The position numbers were made by a program, and so were the translations under genes. The notes beneath the pieces are model-generated. The model was given only the letters and a program-made list of their open reading frames with translations, made no database searches and was not told the origin of the DNA. From Gymnodinialimonas sp. 57CJ19 (GTDB lineage Bacteria > Pseudomonadota > Alphaproteobacteria > Rhodobacterales > Rhodobacteraceae), in assembly GCF_038396845.1 (NCBI RefSeq), contig NZ_CP151587.1, positions 966,001-1,030,000 of the forward strand: DNA of 64,000 nucleotides. Direction: 5' to 3'. Below, piece by piece: positions 52,179-61,327 of the stretch (its first letter is position 1; each line of letters opens with the position of its first letter).

Positions 52179-52900
52179 CTTGGGCCCATCCTGCGTTCCA
52201 CTTCTGCGCCGACGATCATGGCGCCGATGCCTGCGGGCATGAGCCCGAGGTTATAGGGCAGCCCGGCAAAGGCCAGCGCCAGCCCCACGGAAGCGCCTGC
52301 CGCAGCGATATGGGCAGGGGTGCGCAGGGCTGGAGCAACCAGGGCGATGAAGGTGACGGGGACTGCAAACTCTAGCCCCCAATCGGTGGATATGGATTGG
52401 CCCAACAAAGCGCCGATCAGCGTCATCACATACCAAACCGGCACGATGGGCACACAGGTGCCAAAGAAATATAGCACCTTCCGAGGCAATGACATTTCCG
52501 GTTCGGCCTCATACTTCAGCATCGAGACCGCATAGGTCTGGTCGATGTTCATGTAGCCGATCAGCGCCCTCTGCCACAGGGGGGCGGCCCCCAGGTGGGG
52601 GGCAAGGGACGCGGAATACATCGCCATGCGCAGGTTCACGGCAACCGCTGACAAGATCACGATCGCCGTCGGCGCATCGTCCAACATCAGTTGCAGCGCC
52701 GCGAATTGCGCCGCGCCTGCGATGATGACCACAGAGAACCCCATGACCTGTAGCAGATCCAGGCCCGCCTCGGTCGCGATGACACCGAACAACATCCCGA
52801 AGGGACCAGCCACAAACATGAACGGGCCACAATCGCGGACGCCACGCCAGAACGTGCTGCGCAGTTTGGGGGCCGGAATGGAGGTGGTGTCAGTCGCCAT
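52175..52900 (-). CDS. azlC: Branched-chain amino acid transport protein AzlC
   Basis: Large subunit of the AzlCD exporter, 241 residues. The family part FWRGVRDCGPFMFVAGPFGMLFGVIATEAGL and the GAAQFAALQLMLDDAPTAIVILSAVAVNLRMAMYSASLAPHLG segment are clear; about seven helices. Proximity to lrp/ald fits amino-acid homeostasis. Divergent from mobA. Confidence 0.94.
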   Translation of the reverse strand: MATDTTSIPAPKLRSTFWRGVRDCGPFMFVAGPFGMLFGVIATEAGLDLLQVMGFSVVIIAGAAQFAALQLMLDDAPTAIVILSAVAVNLRMAMYSASLAPHLGAAPLWQRALIGYMNIDQTYAVSMLKYEAEPEMSLPRKVLYFFGTCVPIVPVWYVMTLIGALLGQSISTDWGLEFAVPVTFIALVAPALRTPAHIAAAGASVGLALAFAGLPYNLGLMPAGIGAMIVGAEVERRMGPR

Positions 52901-52953
52901 GGTACGCCAGAATGTCAGATGAATGGCCTATCGGTAGACCCGCGGAGGGGTGG

Positions 52954-53544
52954 ATGCAATCAGGTGGCGCAAATATCTCTGCGGTGGTTCTGGCCGGCGG
53001 TCAGGGGCGGCGGATTGGCGGCGACAAGGCCCATGTGCTTTTGGCGCAGAAGCCTTTGTGGCGGCACGTGGCAGATCGTATTTCACCGCAGGTCAAGTCT
53101 CTGGCCGTGAACGCGCCCGAGCCCTTTGATGGCTATCGTGTGGTGGCAGACAGTTTGCCCGGCCTCGGCCCGCTGAGCGGCATTCTGGCGGCAATGCATT
53201 GGGCGCAGAGCCAAGGGGCCACGCGGGTGTTGACCGTTGCCGTCGATACGCCCTTTTTGCCTACCGACCTTGGCAAGCGGTTGAGTGCAGCCAAGGCACC
53301 CATTGCGATGGCCCGCACAGCCGATGGTGTGCATGGCACAACGGCGTTGTGGGACGTGCCCCTGGCCCAAGGTCTGGAGGCGTTCTTGCAAGGAGGCGGT
53401 CGAAAGGTCACCGCTTGGGCCATGGGACACCAAGTGGCCTATGTCGATTTCCCCGACGCCAACCCGCCACCATTCTTCAACGTGAACACGCCCGAGGATT
53501 TGGCGCAGGCTGAGGCTTGGATCGCGGAGGCTCCGGCGCTCTGA
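52954..53544 (+). CDS. mobA: Molybdenum cofactor guanylyltransferase
   Basis: Attaches GMP to molybdopterin to form the MGD cofactor. 196 residues. N-terminal nucleotide motif AVVLAGGQGRRIGGDKAHVLL, PGLGPLSGILAAM, and VAVDTPFLP with the metal Asp. Start at the ATG 52954 with GGAGG 6 bases upstream; an upstream ATG in frame (52912) would put the ribosome binding site inside the gene. mobB is not adjacent. Confidence 0.94.
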   Translation: MQSGGANISAVVLAGGQGRRIGGDKAHVLLAQKPLWRHVADRISPQVKSLAVNAPEPFDGYRVVADSLPGLGPLSGILAAMHWAQSQGATRVLTVAVDTPFLPTDLGKRLSAAKAPIAMARTADGVHGTTALWDVPLAQGLEAFLQGGGRKVTAWAMGHQVAYVDFPDANPPPFFNVNTPEDLAQAEAWIAEAPAL

Positions 53545-53571
53545 TCCGAAAGGCGGACCTGAGGCACGAAA

Positions 53572-53607
53572 AAGCCCCGTCGCTCAAGTGTGAGAGCAGC
53601 GGGGCTT
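53572..53607. terminator. Terminator between mobA and the C-S lyase gene
   Basis: AAGCCCCG ... CGGGGCTT arms with an imperfect middle (TCGCTC/GAGAGC), preceded by an A-run on the plus strand, so it could terminate the convergent gene on the minus strand as well. Confidence 0.75.
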
Positions 53608-53631
53608 GGGGAGTGTTCAGGGCTGATAAGC

Positions 53632-54801
53632 CTATTGCAGGTCGCTGAACGCCGCCTGCATCCGCGCCACGGCCTCCTTGATCACCGAGCGCGGCGCGGC
53701 GATGTTGAAGCGCAGGAAGCTATCGCCGCCCTTGCCAAATGTTGGCCCATAGTTGGCGGCGATCTTGGCGGTGTCCTGCACGCGGGCGGTGAATTCCTCC
53801 CTGCTCATTCCGGTGCCGTCGAAATCGACCCAAGCCAGATAGGTGGACTCCAACGCCATGGAGCGCAGGCCGGGGATTGCGTTGATCCCTTCATCAAAGA
53901 CACGGGCGTTCTCTGCCAGGTATTCGCGCAGTTCATCCAGCCATTTCGCGCCGTCCGGGGAATAGGCCGCGGTAACCATGAACAGGCCGAAAGAGTTCGG
54001 CGACATCCCAAGGGCGGCCATGCGACCGGCGAATTTTGCGCGCAGTTTGTCATCGGCAATGATGACGTTGCCAATATGGCTGCCGGCAATGTTGAAGGTC
54101 TTGGTGGCGGCGGTCATCATGACCAAACGGTCTTCGATCCCGTCGATGTGGGCCATGGGGATATGTTGCTGGCCGGGCATGGTCAGATCGTGGTGGATTT
54201 CATCGGAGACGAGAATCAAATCGTGACGCTTGGCGAAATCGGCGATGCCTTCCAGCTCCTCTCGGGTCCAGACGCGGCCGCCGGGGTTATGGGGCGAGCA
54301 GAGGACCAGCATTTTCTCGTGGCCCTTCATCTGCGCATCAAACGCGTCGAAGTCCAGGGTAAGGCGCCCGTCCACGATGGGCATCTCCAGCTCGCACAGG
54401 TCACGGTTCGAGGCAGTGATGACCTTGGCGAAGGCGTGGTAAACAGGGGTGAAAAGGACAACGCCGTCGCCTTCGGAGGTGAAAGCATCAAGGCACATGG
54501 CGGTGCCGTTCACGAGCCCATGGGTCGAGAAGATATGCGAGGGGTCGACGGTCCAGTTGTGACGTTCCTGCATCCACCAGCAGATCGCAGCGCGATATTT
54601 GCTGTCGTCCCCGAAATAGCCGTAAACGCCGTGCTCGTGCATGTCGGCCACGGCGTCCTGGACGCATTGGGGTGGACGGAAGTCCATGTCGGCGACCCAC
54701 ATCGAAATGCCATCTTCTGCTGAGACGCCGTAGAGGGTCTCCATCATGTCCCATTTTACGCAATGGGTGCCGCGGCGGTCGATGATTTCGTCAAATGACA
54801 T
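53632..54801 (-). CDS. PLP-dependent C-S lyase/aminotransferase (MalY/PatB)
   Basis: A 389-residue class I/II aminotransferase-fold enzyme of the MalY/PatB group, which act mainly as cystathionine beta-lyases. Diagnostic parts: WVADMDFRPPQCVQDAV, FSTHGLVNGTAMCLDAFT, SPHNPGGRVW, VSDEIHHDLTMPGQ and the Schiff-base Lys in AATKTFNIAGSHIGN. Released sulfide or thiols may feed methionine synthesis. AAGGAGA before the ATG at 54801. Isolated gene. Confidence 0.92.
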   Translation of the reverse strand: MSFDEIIDRRGTHCVKWDMMETLYGVSAEDGISMWVADMDFRPPQCVQDAVADMHEHGVYGYFGDDSKYRAAICWWMQERHNWTVDPSHIFSTHGLVNGTAMCLDAFTSEGDGVVLFTPVYHAFAKVITASNRDLCELEMPIVDGRLTLDFDAFDAQMKGHEKMLVLCSPHNPGGRVWTREELEGIADFAKRHDLILVSDEIHHDLTMPGQQHIPMAHIDGIEDRLVMMTAATKTFNIAGSHIGNVIIADDKLRAKFAGRMAALGMSPNSFGLFMVTAAYSPDGAKWLDELREYLAENARVFDEGINAIPGLRSMALESTYLAWVDFDGTGMSREEFTARVQDTAKIAANYGPTFGKGGDSFLRFNIAAPRSVIKEAVARMQAAFSDLQ

Positions 54802-54897
54802 GGGGGTATCTCCTTGGAAGGTGCTGGTGTGGAACCTACCGTTTGGTGGGGGGGCTGCAAGGGCTTCCCGCGAGCGAGGGGCGCTTTGGGCAGAGGG

Positions 54898-54936
54898 AGG
54901 GAGCCTCCGGCGGGGATATTTGAAGAACGAGGAATG
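54898..54936 (+). repeat. Gene-end repeat between the C-S lyase and def genes
   Basis: GAGCCTCCGGCGGGGATATT followed by TGAAGAACGAGGAATG. It shares GCCTCCGGCGG with the segment at 47951 and the (GA)TA(T/C)TT(T)GAA pattern with the minus-strand segment at 9265-9284. Dispersed intergenic repeat family, function unknown. Confidence 0.6.
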
Positions 54937-54980
54937 CTGGGGTCTTTCATGGCAGAGAGGTTTCGCTTAAACGAACGGCC

Positions 54981-55505
54981 ATGAAGCTTCCGATTTTGAT
55001 CCATCCCGACCCACGCCTGAAAAAGGTGGCCGCGCCCGTAGATGACATCTCGGACAAGTTGCGGGCATTGGCAGACAACATGCTGACGACGATGTATGAG
55101 GCGCCGGGCATCGGCTTGGCCGCGCCACAGGTGGGCATCGGGTCACGGTTGATCGTGTTGGATTGCGAGAAAGCGGACGACGCGGTGCCTCGGCCTTTGG
55201 TGATGGTGAACCCGCAGGTCGTGGCGGCATCGGACGAGACAAACACCTATGACGAGGGCTGTCTGTCGATCCCAGATGTCTATGCGGATGTGACGCGGCC
55301 TGAGGCCGTGACCGTGCGCTGGATGGACCTGAACGGAGCAGAGCAGGAAGAGACCTTTGATGGGCTCTGGGCGACCTGCGTGCAGCACGAGATTGACCAC
55401 CTCGAAGGGAAGCTGTTCATCGACTATTTGAGCGGGCTGAAGCGCCAGTTGATCACCCGCAAGATGGTGAAGTTGAAGCGCGACCGTGCGCGCGACGGCG
55501 CGTGA
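54981..55505 (+). CDS. def: Peptide deformylase 1, complete active site
   Basis: Removes the N-formyl group from new proteins. 174 residues. All three motifs are intact: GIGLAAPQVG, EGCLSIP (metal Cys) and QHEIDHLEG (HExxH). First of three tandem deformylase paralogues followed by fmt; the stop overlaps the second copy by 4 bases. This is likely the essential enzyme. Confidence 0.97.
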   Translation: MKLPILIHPDPRLKKVAAPVDDISDKLRALADNMLTTMYEAPGIGLAAPQVGIGSRLIVLDCEKADDAVPRPLVMVNPQVVAASDETNTYDEGCLSIPDVYADVTRPEAVTVRWMDLNGAEQEETFDGLWATCVQHEIDHLEGKLFIDYLSGLKRQLITRKMVKLKRDRARDGA

Positions 55506-55987
55506 GCGTCAGGCCCATTCTACTGTGGCCGGACCCTCGATTGGCCGAGGTGTGCGCCCCCGTAGGGGCGCCTCCGGCCGAATTGATCCAAGACCTGTTT
55601 GACACCATGTACGCCGCCAACGGTCGCGGACTTGCCGCGCCACAGATCGGCGTTTTGTCCCGTGTGTTCGTTGTGGATGTGAGTTGGAAAGAAGGCACGC
55701 ATGATCCACGCGTATTCATCAATCCAACGGTACGGCAGCGCGGCGAGGACATCGGCACGATGGAGGAGCAGTGCCTTTCCATCCCTGACCTTCCCATGGC
55801 TGTGACACGGCCCGACGCGATCACCTTGGCGTGGGACACGGTAGAGGGCACGCGCGAGGAGGCGACCTTCACGGGCATTCTTGGCCGTTGCATCCAGCAC
55901 GAGTTTGACCACCTTGAAGGCCGGGTGATCTTCGATCACCAATCGCCCGAGACCCGCGCGGACCTGGAGGCGACCTATGCCGGTTAG
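55502..55987 (+). CDS. Peptide deformylase 2, divergent motif II
   Basis: Second tandem paralogue, 161 residues. Motif [11 protein letters not shown] and motif III QHEFDHLEG are intact; motif II reads EQCLSIPD, keeping the metal Cys but with Gln instead of the usual Gly. Likely still binds metal; substrate or activity may differ. GTG start inside the def1 stop; its end overlaps the third copy by 11 bases. Confidence 0.93.
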   Translation: MSVRPILLWPDPRLAEVCAPVGAPPAELIQDLFDTMYAANGRGLAAPQIGVLSRVFVVDVSWKEGTHDPRVFINPTVRQRGEDIGTMEEQCLSIPDLPMAVTRPDAITLAWDTVEGTREEATFTGILGRCIQHEFDHLEGRVIFDHQSPETRADLEATYAG

Positions 55988-56471
55988 GCCTTTTATCCCC
56001 TATCCAGACAAGCGCCTGCGCACCGCGGCGGAAACTGTCGGCACCGTCACCGATGCGCACCGCGATATCTGGCAAGACATGATCGAGACCATGGACGCCA
56101 TGCCCGGCGTCGGCCTTGCGGCGCCGCAGATTGGTGTGATGTTAAGGCTCGCCGTGGTGGACGCCAGCGACACCCGTGGCCAGGCGATCCGCATGGCTGA
56201 TCCAGAGCTTGTAAGCGCCTCAGACGATTTGAACACCTACCCAGAGGCTTCCCCCAACCTGCCCGGGGTCAGCGCTCGGATCACCCGCCCTGCGCGGGTC
56301 ACGGTGGCTTTCACCGACCATATGGGGATGCGGGTGCGGCAGGAGTTCGTCGGCCTCTGGGCAACCTCGGTACAGCATCAGATCGACCATCTTGCGGGCA
56401 AAATGTACGTTGACCACCTAAGCCGTGTGAGGCGGGAAATGTTGGTCAAGAAATCTCGGAAGGACGCGTGA
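55977..56471 (+). CDS. Peptide deformylase-like 3, predicted catalytically inactive
   Basis: Third tandem paralogue, 164 residues. Motif [11 protein letters not shown] is preserved, but motif II is EASPNLPG in place of EGCLSIP, so the metal Cys is missing, and motif III is QHQIDHLAG in place of QHEIDHL, so the catalytic Glu is Gln. The rest of the fold appears intact and the frame open, so it is a maintained pseudo-enzyme rather than a decayed gene. Role unknown; could be regulatory or bind nascent chains or the ribosome. The stop overlaps the fmt start by 1 base. Confidence 0.93.
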   Translation: MPVRPFIPYPDKRLRTAAETVGTVTDAHRDIWQDMIETMDAMPGVGLAAPQIGVMLRLAVVDASDTRGQAIRMADPELVSASDDLNTYPEASPNLPGVSARITRPARVTVAFTDHMGMRVRQEFVGLWATSVQHQIDHLAGKMYVDHLSRVRREMLVKKSRKDA

Positions 56472-57376
56472 TGCGGATCGTTTTTATGGGTACGCCCGAG
56501 TTTTCAGTTCCGGTGCTGGATGCCTTGGTTGATGCGGGCCATGATATTGCCGCCGTATACTCTCAACCGCCGCGCCCAGCGGGGCGGGGCAAGAAAGACC
56601 GCCCCAGTCCGGTGCAGGCGCGGGCCGAAGCGCTTGGGCTTCCTGTGCGCCATCCGGTGTCGTTGAAGGGGGCAGAGGCGCAGGCAGATTTCACCGCGCT
56701 CAATGCCGATGTGGCTGTGGTTGTGGCCTATGGGTTGATCCTGCCGCAAGCGGTGCTGGATGCGCCCCGGCTGGGATGTCTGAATATCCATGCCTCCCTG
56801 CTGCCCCGTTGGCGCGGAGCCGCGCCGATCCACCGCGCGATTATGGCGGGCGATAGCCATACGGGCGTTTGCATCATGCAGATGGAGGCAGGGCTGGACA
56901 CTGGCCCGGTTCTGCTGCGCCAGGAAACCCCCATCGGGCCGGAAGAGACAACGGGTGCGTTACACGACCGCCTATCCGCTCTTGGTGCCAGCGCCATTGT
57001 GACGGCTTTGGATCAGTTGGATGCCCTGACCGCCGAGGTGCAGTCCGAGGACGGCGTCACCTATGCCGCAAAGATTGATAAATCCGAAGCGAAGGTGGAT
57101 TGGAGCCGTCCGGCCCCCCATATCAGTAGGCAGATCCTTGGCCTGTCGCCCTTTCCCGGCGCTTGGACAAAGGCGGGCGGCAAGCGGTTGAAGCTGTTGC
57201 AAAGCCGTGTCGCGGACGGCGCGGGCGCGGCAGGTACGGTACTGGATGGGCTGACCATCGCCTGCGGAGAGGGGGCGGTGGAAATCACCCGTGTCCAACC
57301 CGAAGGCAAGGGCGCGATGGATACGAAGGACTGGCTTTTGGGCGCAAGGATCGCGCCGGGCACGGTTTTTACGTAG
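56471..57376 (+). CDS. fmt: Methionyl-tRNA formyltransferase
   Basis: Formylates initiator Met-tRNA. 301 residues. The start [19 protein letters not shown], the folate site with [18 protein letters not shown] and the [17 protein letters not shown] motif with the catalytic Asp, plus the C-terminal tRNA-binding domain, are all present. ATG at 56471 overlapping the def3 stop; a GTG directly before it is possible. Its stop TAG is the head of a REP-like element. Confidence 0.97.
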   Translation: MRIVFMGTPEFSVPVLDALVDAGHDIAAVYSQPPRPAGRGKKDRPSPVQARAEALGLPVRHPVSLKGAEAQADFTALNADVAVVVAYGLILPQAVLDAPRLGCLNIHASLLPRWRGAAPIHRAIMAGDSHTGVCIMQMEAGLDTGPVLLRQETPIGPEETTGALHDRLSALGASAIVTALDQLDALTAEVQSEDGVTYAAKIDKSEAKVDWSRPAPHISRQILGLSPFPGAWTKAGGKRLKLLQSRVADGAGAAGTVLDGLTIACGEGAVEITRVQPEGKGAMDTKDWLLGARIAPGTVFT

Positions 57377-57424
57377 ACCGGGCCTTGGCCCGGGGTGCAG
57401 GATAGGGGCCGAGGCCCAGGTTAT
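57373..57424. repeat. REP-like pair after fmt
   Basis: GTAGACCGGGCCTTGGCCCG GGG at 57373-57395, whose TAG (57374-57376) is the fmt stop, followed by an inverted, degenerate copy GGGGCCGAGGCCCAGGTTAT at 57405-57424. This head-to-head pairing resembles a BIME-type arrangement. Confidence 0.8.
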
Positions 57425-57435
57425 AGGAGGACCCT

Positions 57436-57720
57436 ATGGTTCTGTTTTCATTCTTCGGATCATTGATGATCGCGGGCGTCGTGGCCTTCTTGTTTGAGAA
57501 GTGGGGCTGGACCCACAACGGGATCTTGCCCTCTGTCTTCATCGCTTGGGGCGCGGTCTTGGTGCTGTTCTTCGTACGGTCATTGTTTGGGCTGTCCCTT
57601 GGGTCGCCCGGTCTGGATGCGGTGATCGGCTCGGCTGCTGCCCTTGTGCTGATCCCCACGGAGTACGCTTCCAAGCGGCGCAACAAGGACACGCGCGACC
57701 GGCCTTGGCGCAACCGCTAG
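57436..57720 (+). CDS. Small membrane protein after fmt
   Basis: A 94-residue protein with three predicted helices (about 3-20, 30-50 and 58-72) and a basic C-terminal tail (SKRRNKDTRDRPWRNR). AGGAGG before the ATG. No family recognised. Confidence 0.78.
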   Translation: MVLFSFFGSLMIAGVVAFLFEKWGWTHNGILPSVFIAWGAVLVLFFVRSLFGLSLGSPGLDAVIGSAAALVLIPTEYASKRRNKDTRDRPWRNR

Positions 57721-57853
57721 GTCGTTTGGCGCTGCTCCTGCGGCTTGGGGCAGCATAATCTGCCGTTTGCCGCAGTGCAGCACTTGCGTATCGTCGCGCA
57801 CTAATCTACCCCTCACGTAACGCATCGCGCAATTTCCTTTCGTGAGGACTTCC

Positions 57854-58810
57854 ATGAGCTTCCGCATCCAGCCCACCCCCATCGCCCGCCCCAACCGCTG
57901 CCAGCTCTTTGGGCCCGGCTCGAACCCAAAGCTGTTTGCGAAGATGGCGGCCTCGGAAGCGGATGTAATCAACCTTGATCTGGAAGACAGCGTCGCCCCC
58001 GATGACAAGGCCGTGGCGCGCGCCAATATTATCGACGCGATCAAAGACGTGGACTGGGGAAGCAAGACCCTGAGTGTGCGGATCAACGGGCTCGACACGC
58101 CCTATTGGTATCGCGATGTGGTGGAACTGTTGGAGGCCGATACCCCGCGCCTGGATATCATCATGATCCCTAAGGTGGGCTGCGCGGCAGATATCTACGC
58201 CGTGGATGCACTGGTTACGGCGATTGAAACCGCCAAGGGGCGCACCAAGCCCATCGGGTTTGAGGTGATCATCGAAAGTGCGGCGGGCATTGCCCATGTG
58301 GAAGAGATCGCCGCGGCCTCCCCCCGGATGCAAGCGATGAGCCTTGGTGCCGCGGATTTCGCGGCGTCGATGGGGATGCAGACCACCGGCATCGGCGGCA
58401 CGCAAGAGTCGTATTATATGCTTCACGAGGGGGCAAAATACTGGTCCGATCCGTGGCATTGGGCGCAGACAGCAATTGTCGCGGCCTGCCGCACCCACGG
58501 CGTGTTGCCTGTGGACGGCCCGTTCGGCGACTTCTCGGATGATGAGGGCTACCGCGCCCAAGCTCGCCGCTCTGCCACGTTGGGTATGGTCGGAAAATGG
58601 GCCATCCATCCCAAGCAGATCGCGGTGGCGAACGAGGTTTTCACCCCTTCTGTTGAGGCGGTCGCTGAAGCAGAAGAGATTCTTGCCGCGATGGAGAAGG
58701 CCAAGGCCGAAGGCGCCGGAGCCACGGTATATAAGGGCCGTCTGGTGGATATCGCATCGATCAAGCAGGCCGAAGTTATCGTGAAACAAGCTAAAATGAT
58801 CGCGGGCTAA
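57854..58810 (+). CDS. mcl1: L-malyl-CoA/beta-methylmalyl-CoA lyase
   Basis: Cleaves beta-methylmalyl-CoA to glyoxylate and propionyl-CoA, and malyl-CoA to acetyl-CoA and glyoxylate, in the ethylmalonyl-CoA pathway. 318 residues, as in Rhodobacter Mcl1. CitE-like TIM barrel: VINLDLEDSVAPDDK, GFEVIIESAAGIAHVEEIA (metal Glu), LGAADFAASMGM (metal Asp) and KWAIHPKQIAVANEVF. Start ATG 57854; an upstream start is less likely. Suggests growth on C2 compounds without isocitrate lyase. Confidence 0.94.
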   Translation: MSFRIQPTPIARPNRCQLFGPGSNPKLFAKMAASEADVINLDLEDSVAPDDKAVARANIIDAIKDVDWGSKTLSVRINGLDTPYWYRDVVELLEADTPRLDIIMIPKVGCAADIYAVDALVTAIETAKGRTKPIGFEVIIESAAGIAHVEEIAAASPRMQAMSLGAADFAASMGMQTTGIGGTQESYYMLHEGAKYWSDPWHWAQTAIVAACRTHGVLPVDGPFGDFSDDEGYRAQARRSATLGMVGKWAIHPKQIAVANEVFTPSVEAVAEAEEILAAMEKAKAEGAGATVYKGRLVDIASIKQAEVIVKQAKMIAG

Positions 58811-58881
58811 CGCGAGGCGTTAAGGCCTGAGAAAGATTCCGCTGCTTACAGTTTCCGGGTGGGAGAAGCTGTGGGGCTGTT

Positions 58882-60063
58882 ATGAATTTTTCTGATATTT
58901 TTGAACTTGTTGCGACCTTGGCCCTGACCGGGCTTCTGGCGCAAGGATACGGGATCGTGCGCCGCAAACTGGCAGACGGCCTCCTCGCGCGGGCGAGCCT
59001 TGGCGCGATGTTCGGCGCAATTGCGGTCGTGCAGATGAATAACCCGATCGAGCCTTTTGATGGCTTTATCATGGACTTGCGCAGTATCCCCATTGCTCTT
59101 GCCGGTGCGTTTCTTGGGGGGCACGGATTGGCGGCCTGCCTTGCGGTGGCGATGATGATGCGGATTCATATCGGCGGCGTCGGGATGGAAGCGGCCTTAT
59201 GGGGTATGATTTTGGCAGGGGCAGGGGGTCTGGCGTGGTCAATGTTGGCCAAAAAGGCAGAGCGTCGAAGCTTTGGGTGTTATCTGGCCTTGGCGCTGGC
59301 GACATCCAGCCACTTGATCGCTGGTGTTTTCCTGCCGCAACATTTGGCCCACTACTTCTTCACATCCAGTGCCATTCCGATGCTCGTTCTCAATTTGGCG
59401 ACGGTGCCCCTGTTTGCCGCGTTACTGGATCGGGAAGACCGCCACATTAAATGGGAAAAGCGACTTAATGCCTCGGCCACCCATGATCCGGCGACGGGGC
59501 TGTTGTTAAGTGTTGCCTTCGTGCGGGAAATGACCAACGCCTACACAGCGCGAGCGCTTGGCACCTTCGCTGGGTTTCTGACAATCGCGCCAGACCGGGG
59601 GGCGTTGCAGAACGTCATTGCGCTTTTTGGTGACCCAGCCCCGGTGGCTTTGGATCGCCAATCCTTGGGGGCACAATTTGAGCACGCTGATTTGGCGGGG
59701 CTATGTGTGGATGGCCGGGTCTTGGTTCCACTCAGCTCGAACGAGGTTCTTCATTGGAACAGGCTGAAGGCAAATCTGACCCTCGCATTGCGCGACACGC
59801 CTTCGGCCGCCTGTGGCAATATGGTCTCGGTGTCGATGCACGAGTTCAGCGATCCCCACGACTTCGTGCAATTCATAGAATCAGCGCTGGTGTCGGCGAT
59901 TGTCGCTTGGGGCCCCGACGTCGAAGCCCCCAAACAACCCAACGCGCAGGCCTGTCCTGAAACGCCAGCCTCCATCTCTCCCGGCTTCAATCAGGAACGC
60001 AATGACCTTCTGTTTGCAAAAGCTGAATTCCTGATGCGCAGAAAGAAGCACTCGGTCCCCTAA
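58882..60063 (+). CDS. 5TMR-LYT sensor with degenerate GGDEF-like domain
   Basis: A 393-residue membrane protein. The N-terminal ~190 residues form a 5TM-5TMR_LYT-type sensor: six or so helices with [20 protein letters not shown] and the [21 protein letters not shown] motif. The C-terminal part begins like a diguanylate cyclase ([20 protein letters not shown], cf. HDPLTGLxNRxxF) but lacks a GG(D/E)EF loop and the rest of the catalytic core. So c-di-GMP synthesis is not expected; it may be a degenerate signalling protein. No RBS consensus; ATG at 58882. Confidence 0.8.
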   Translation: MNFSDIFELVATLALTGLLAQGYGIVRRKLADGLLARASLGAMFGAIAVVQMNNPIEPFDGFIMDLRSIPIALAGAFLGGHGLAACLAVAMMMRIHIGGVGMEAALWGMILAGAGGLAWSMLAKKAERRSFGCYLALALATSSHLIAGVFLPQHLAHYFFTSSAIPMLVLNLATVPLFAALLDREDRHIKWEKRLNASATHDPATGLLLSVAFVREMTNAYTARALGTFAGFLTIAPDRGALQNVIALFGDPAPVALDRQSLGAQFEHADLAGLCVDGRVLVPLSSNEVLHWNRLKANLTLALRDTPSAACGNMVSVSMHEFSDPHDFVQFIESALVSAIVAWGPDVEAPKQPNAQACPETPASISPGFNQERNDLLFAKAEFLMRRKKHSVP

Positions 60064-60143
60064 GCACCCCATGTGCCGAGTTGCATCTGGACGCTTGCGT
60101 CGTCATATATCTTGCGTGGACCGTAAACGGAGCAGGACGCGCA

Positions 60144-61103
60144 ATGAACTACCTCGACTTCGAAAAACCCCTTGCCGAGATTGAAGGCAAAGCGGAAGAA
60201 CTGCGGGCTATGGCGCGCCGAGAAGAGGGGATGGACGTTGAAGAACAAGCGGCCGCACTCGACAAAAAAGCGTCGGACATGCTGCGTGACCTCTACAAGG
60301 ATTTGACCCCTTGGCGGAAATGCCAGGTGGCGCGTCACGCCGACCGTCCCCATTGCAAGGACTACATCGAAGCGCTGTTCACGGAATACACGCCGTTGGC
60401 CGGTGACCGGAATTTCGCTGACGATCAAGCGATCATGGGCGGCCTTGCCCGGTTCAACGACACGCCCGTTGTCGTCATTGGTCACGAAAAAGGTTCCGAT
60501 ACCAAGACCCGGATTGAACGTAATTTCGGCATGGCTCGGCCCGAAGGTTACCGCAAGGCTGTACGGCTGATGGATCTTGCGGACCGGTTCAACCTGCCGG
60601 TCATCACACTGGTGGACACCCCCGGTGCCTATCCCGGTAAAGGCGCGGAAGAACGTGGCCAGTCCGAGGCGATTGCCCGTTCGACCGAAAAATGCCTGCA
60701 AATCGGCGTGCCGCTGATTTCGGTCATTATCGGAGAAGGTGGATCGGGCGGCGCGGTAGCTTTCGCCACGGCAGACAAAGTCGCGATGCTGGAGCATTCG
60801 GTATACTCCGTCATCACGCCCGAAGGGTGCGCTTCGATCCTGTGGAAAGATTCCGAGAAAATGCGCGAAGCGGCCGAGGCGATGCGCCTGACCGCTCAAG
60901 ATCTGCGCCAGCTTAACGTTTGCGATCTGATCATTGACGAGCCGCTTGGCGGTGCACAGCGCGACAAGCAGGGCACGATTGCGAATGTCGGCAAAGCGAT
61001 CGAAGGTCTGCTGGCTGGTATCGACAGCGCAAATCGTGCGGCCCTGATCGCCAAGCGTCGCAAGAAGTTTCTCGACATTGGCTCCAAGGGGCTCGCCGCT
61101 TAA
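60144..61103 (+). CDS. accA: Acetyl-CoA carboxylase carboxyltransferase alpha subunit
   Basis: Transfers carboxyl from biotin to acetyl-CoA to start fatty acid synthesis. 319 residues, full length. N-terminal helix ([16 protein letters not shown]), then [15 protein letters not shown], and the crotonase-like core [40 protein letters not shown] and [17 protein letters not shown]. Catalytic unit with AccD, encoded elsewhere. Start ATG 60144. Confidence 0.97.
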   Translation: MNYLDFEKPLAEIEGKAEELRAMARREEGMDVEEQAAALDKKASDMLRDLYKDLTPWRKCQVARHADRPHCKDYIEALFTEYTPLAGDRNFADDQAIMGGLARFNDTPVVVIGHEKGSDTKTRIERNFGMARPEGYRKAVRLMDLADRFNLPVITLVDTPGAYPGKGAEERGQSEAIARSTEKCLQIGVPLISVIIGEGGSGGAVAFATADKVAMLEHSVYSVITPEGCASILWKDSEKMREAAEAMRLTAQDLRQLNVCDLIIDEPLGGAQRDKQGTIANVGKAIEGLLAGIDSANRAALIAKRRKKFLDIGSKGLAA

Positions 61104-61108
61104 CCCGT

Positions 61109-61327
61109 CTAGCGGCGGGCGAACACCACGGCTGCAAAAAGCATAACAACGGCGGCCACCATGGCGCAGCCGGTCAGCACCATCACGCTGACCGCATCCG
61201 CGCATTGATCAGCCCCTGGACACCCGCGCGCGCCGAAATCGTTCCAGGCCGCGAAGAACACGAATGCTGCGAGGAGGCCTAGGCATAGGCCGAGGAGAAG
61301 CATGAGGTAGGCCAGCGCCTTCACCAC
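61109..61327 (-). CDS. Small two-helix membrane protein
   Basis: A 72-residue protein with two helices (about 4-26 and 48-70) and a short loop with two Cys (CPGADQC). Overlaps the PPOX gene upstream by 7 bases, so it is probably the last gene of the ftsEX-plsC cluster. Unknown function. Convergent with accA. Confidence 0.7.
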   Translation of the reverse strand: MVKALAYLMLLLGLCLGLLAAFVFFAAWNDFGARGCPGADQCADAVSVMVLTGCAMVAAVVMLFAAVVFARR

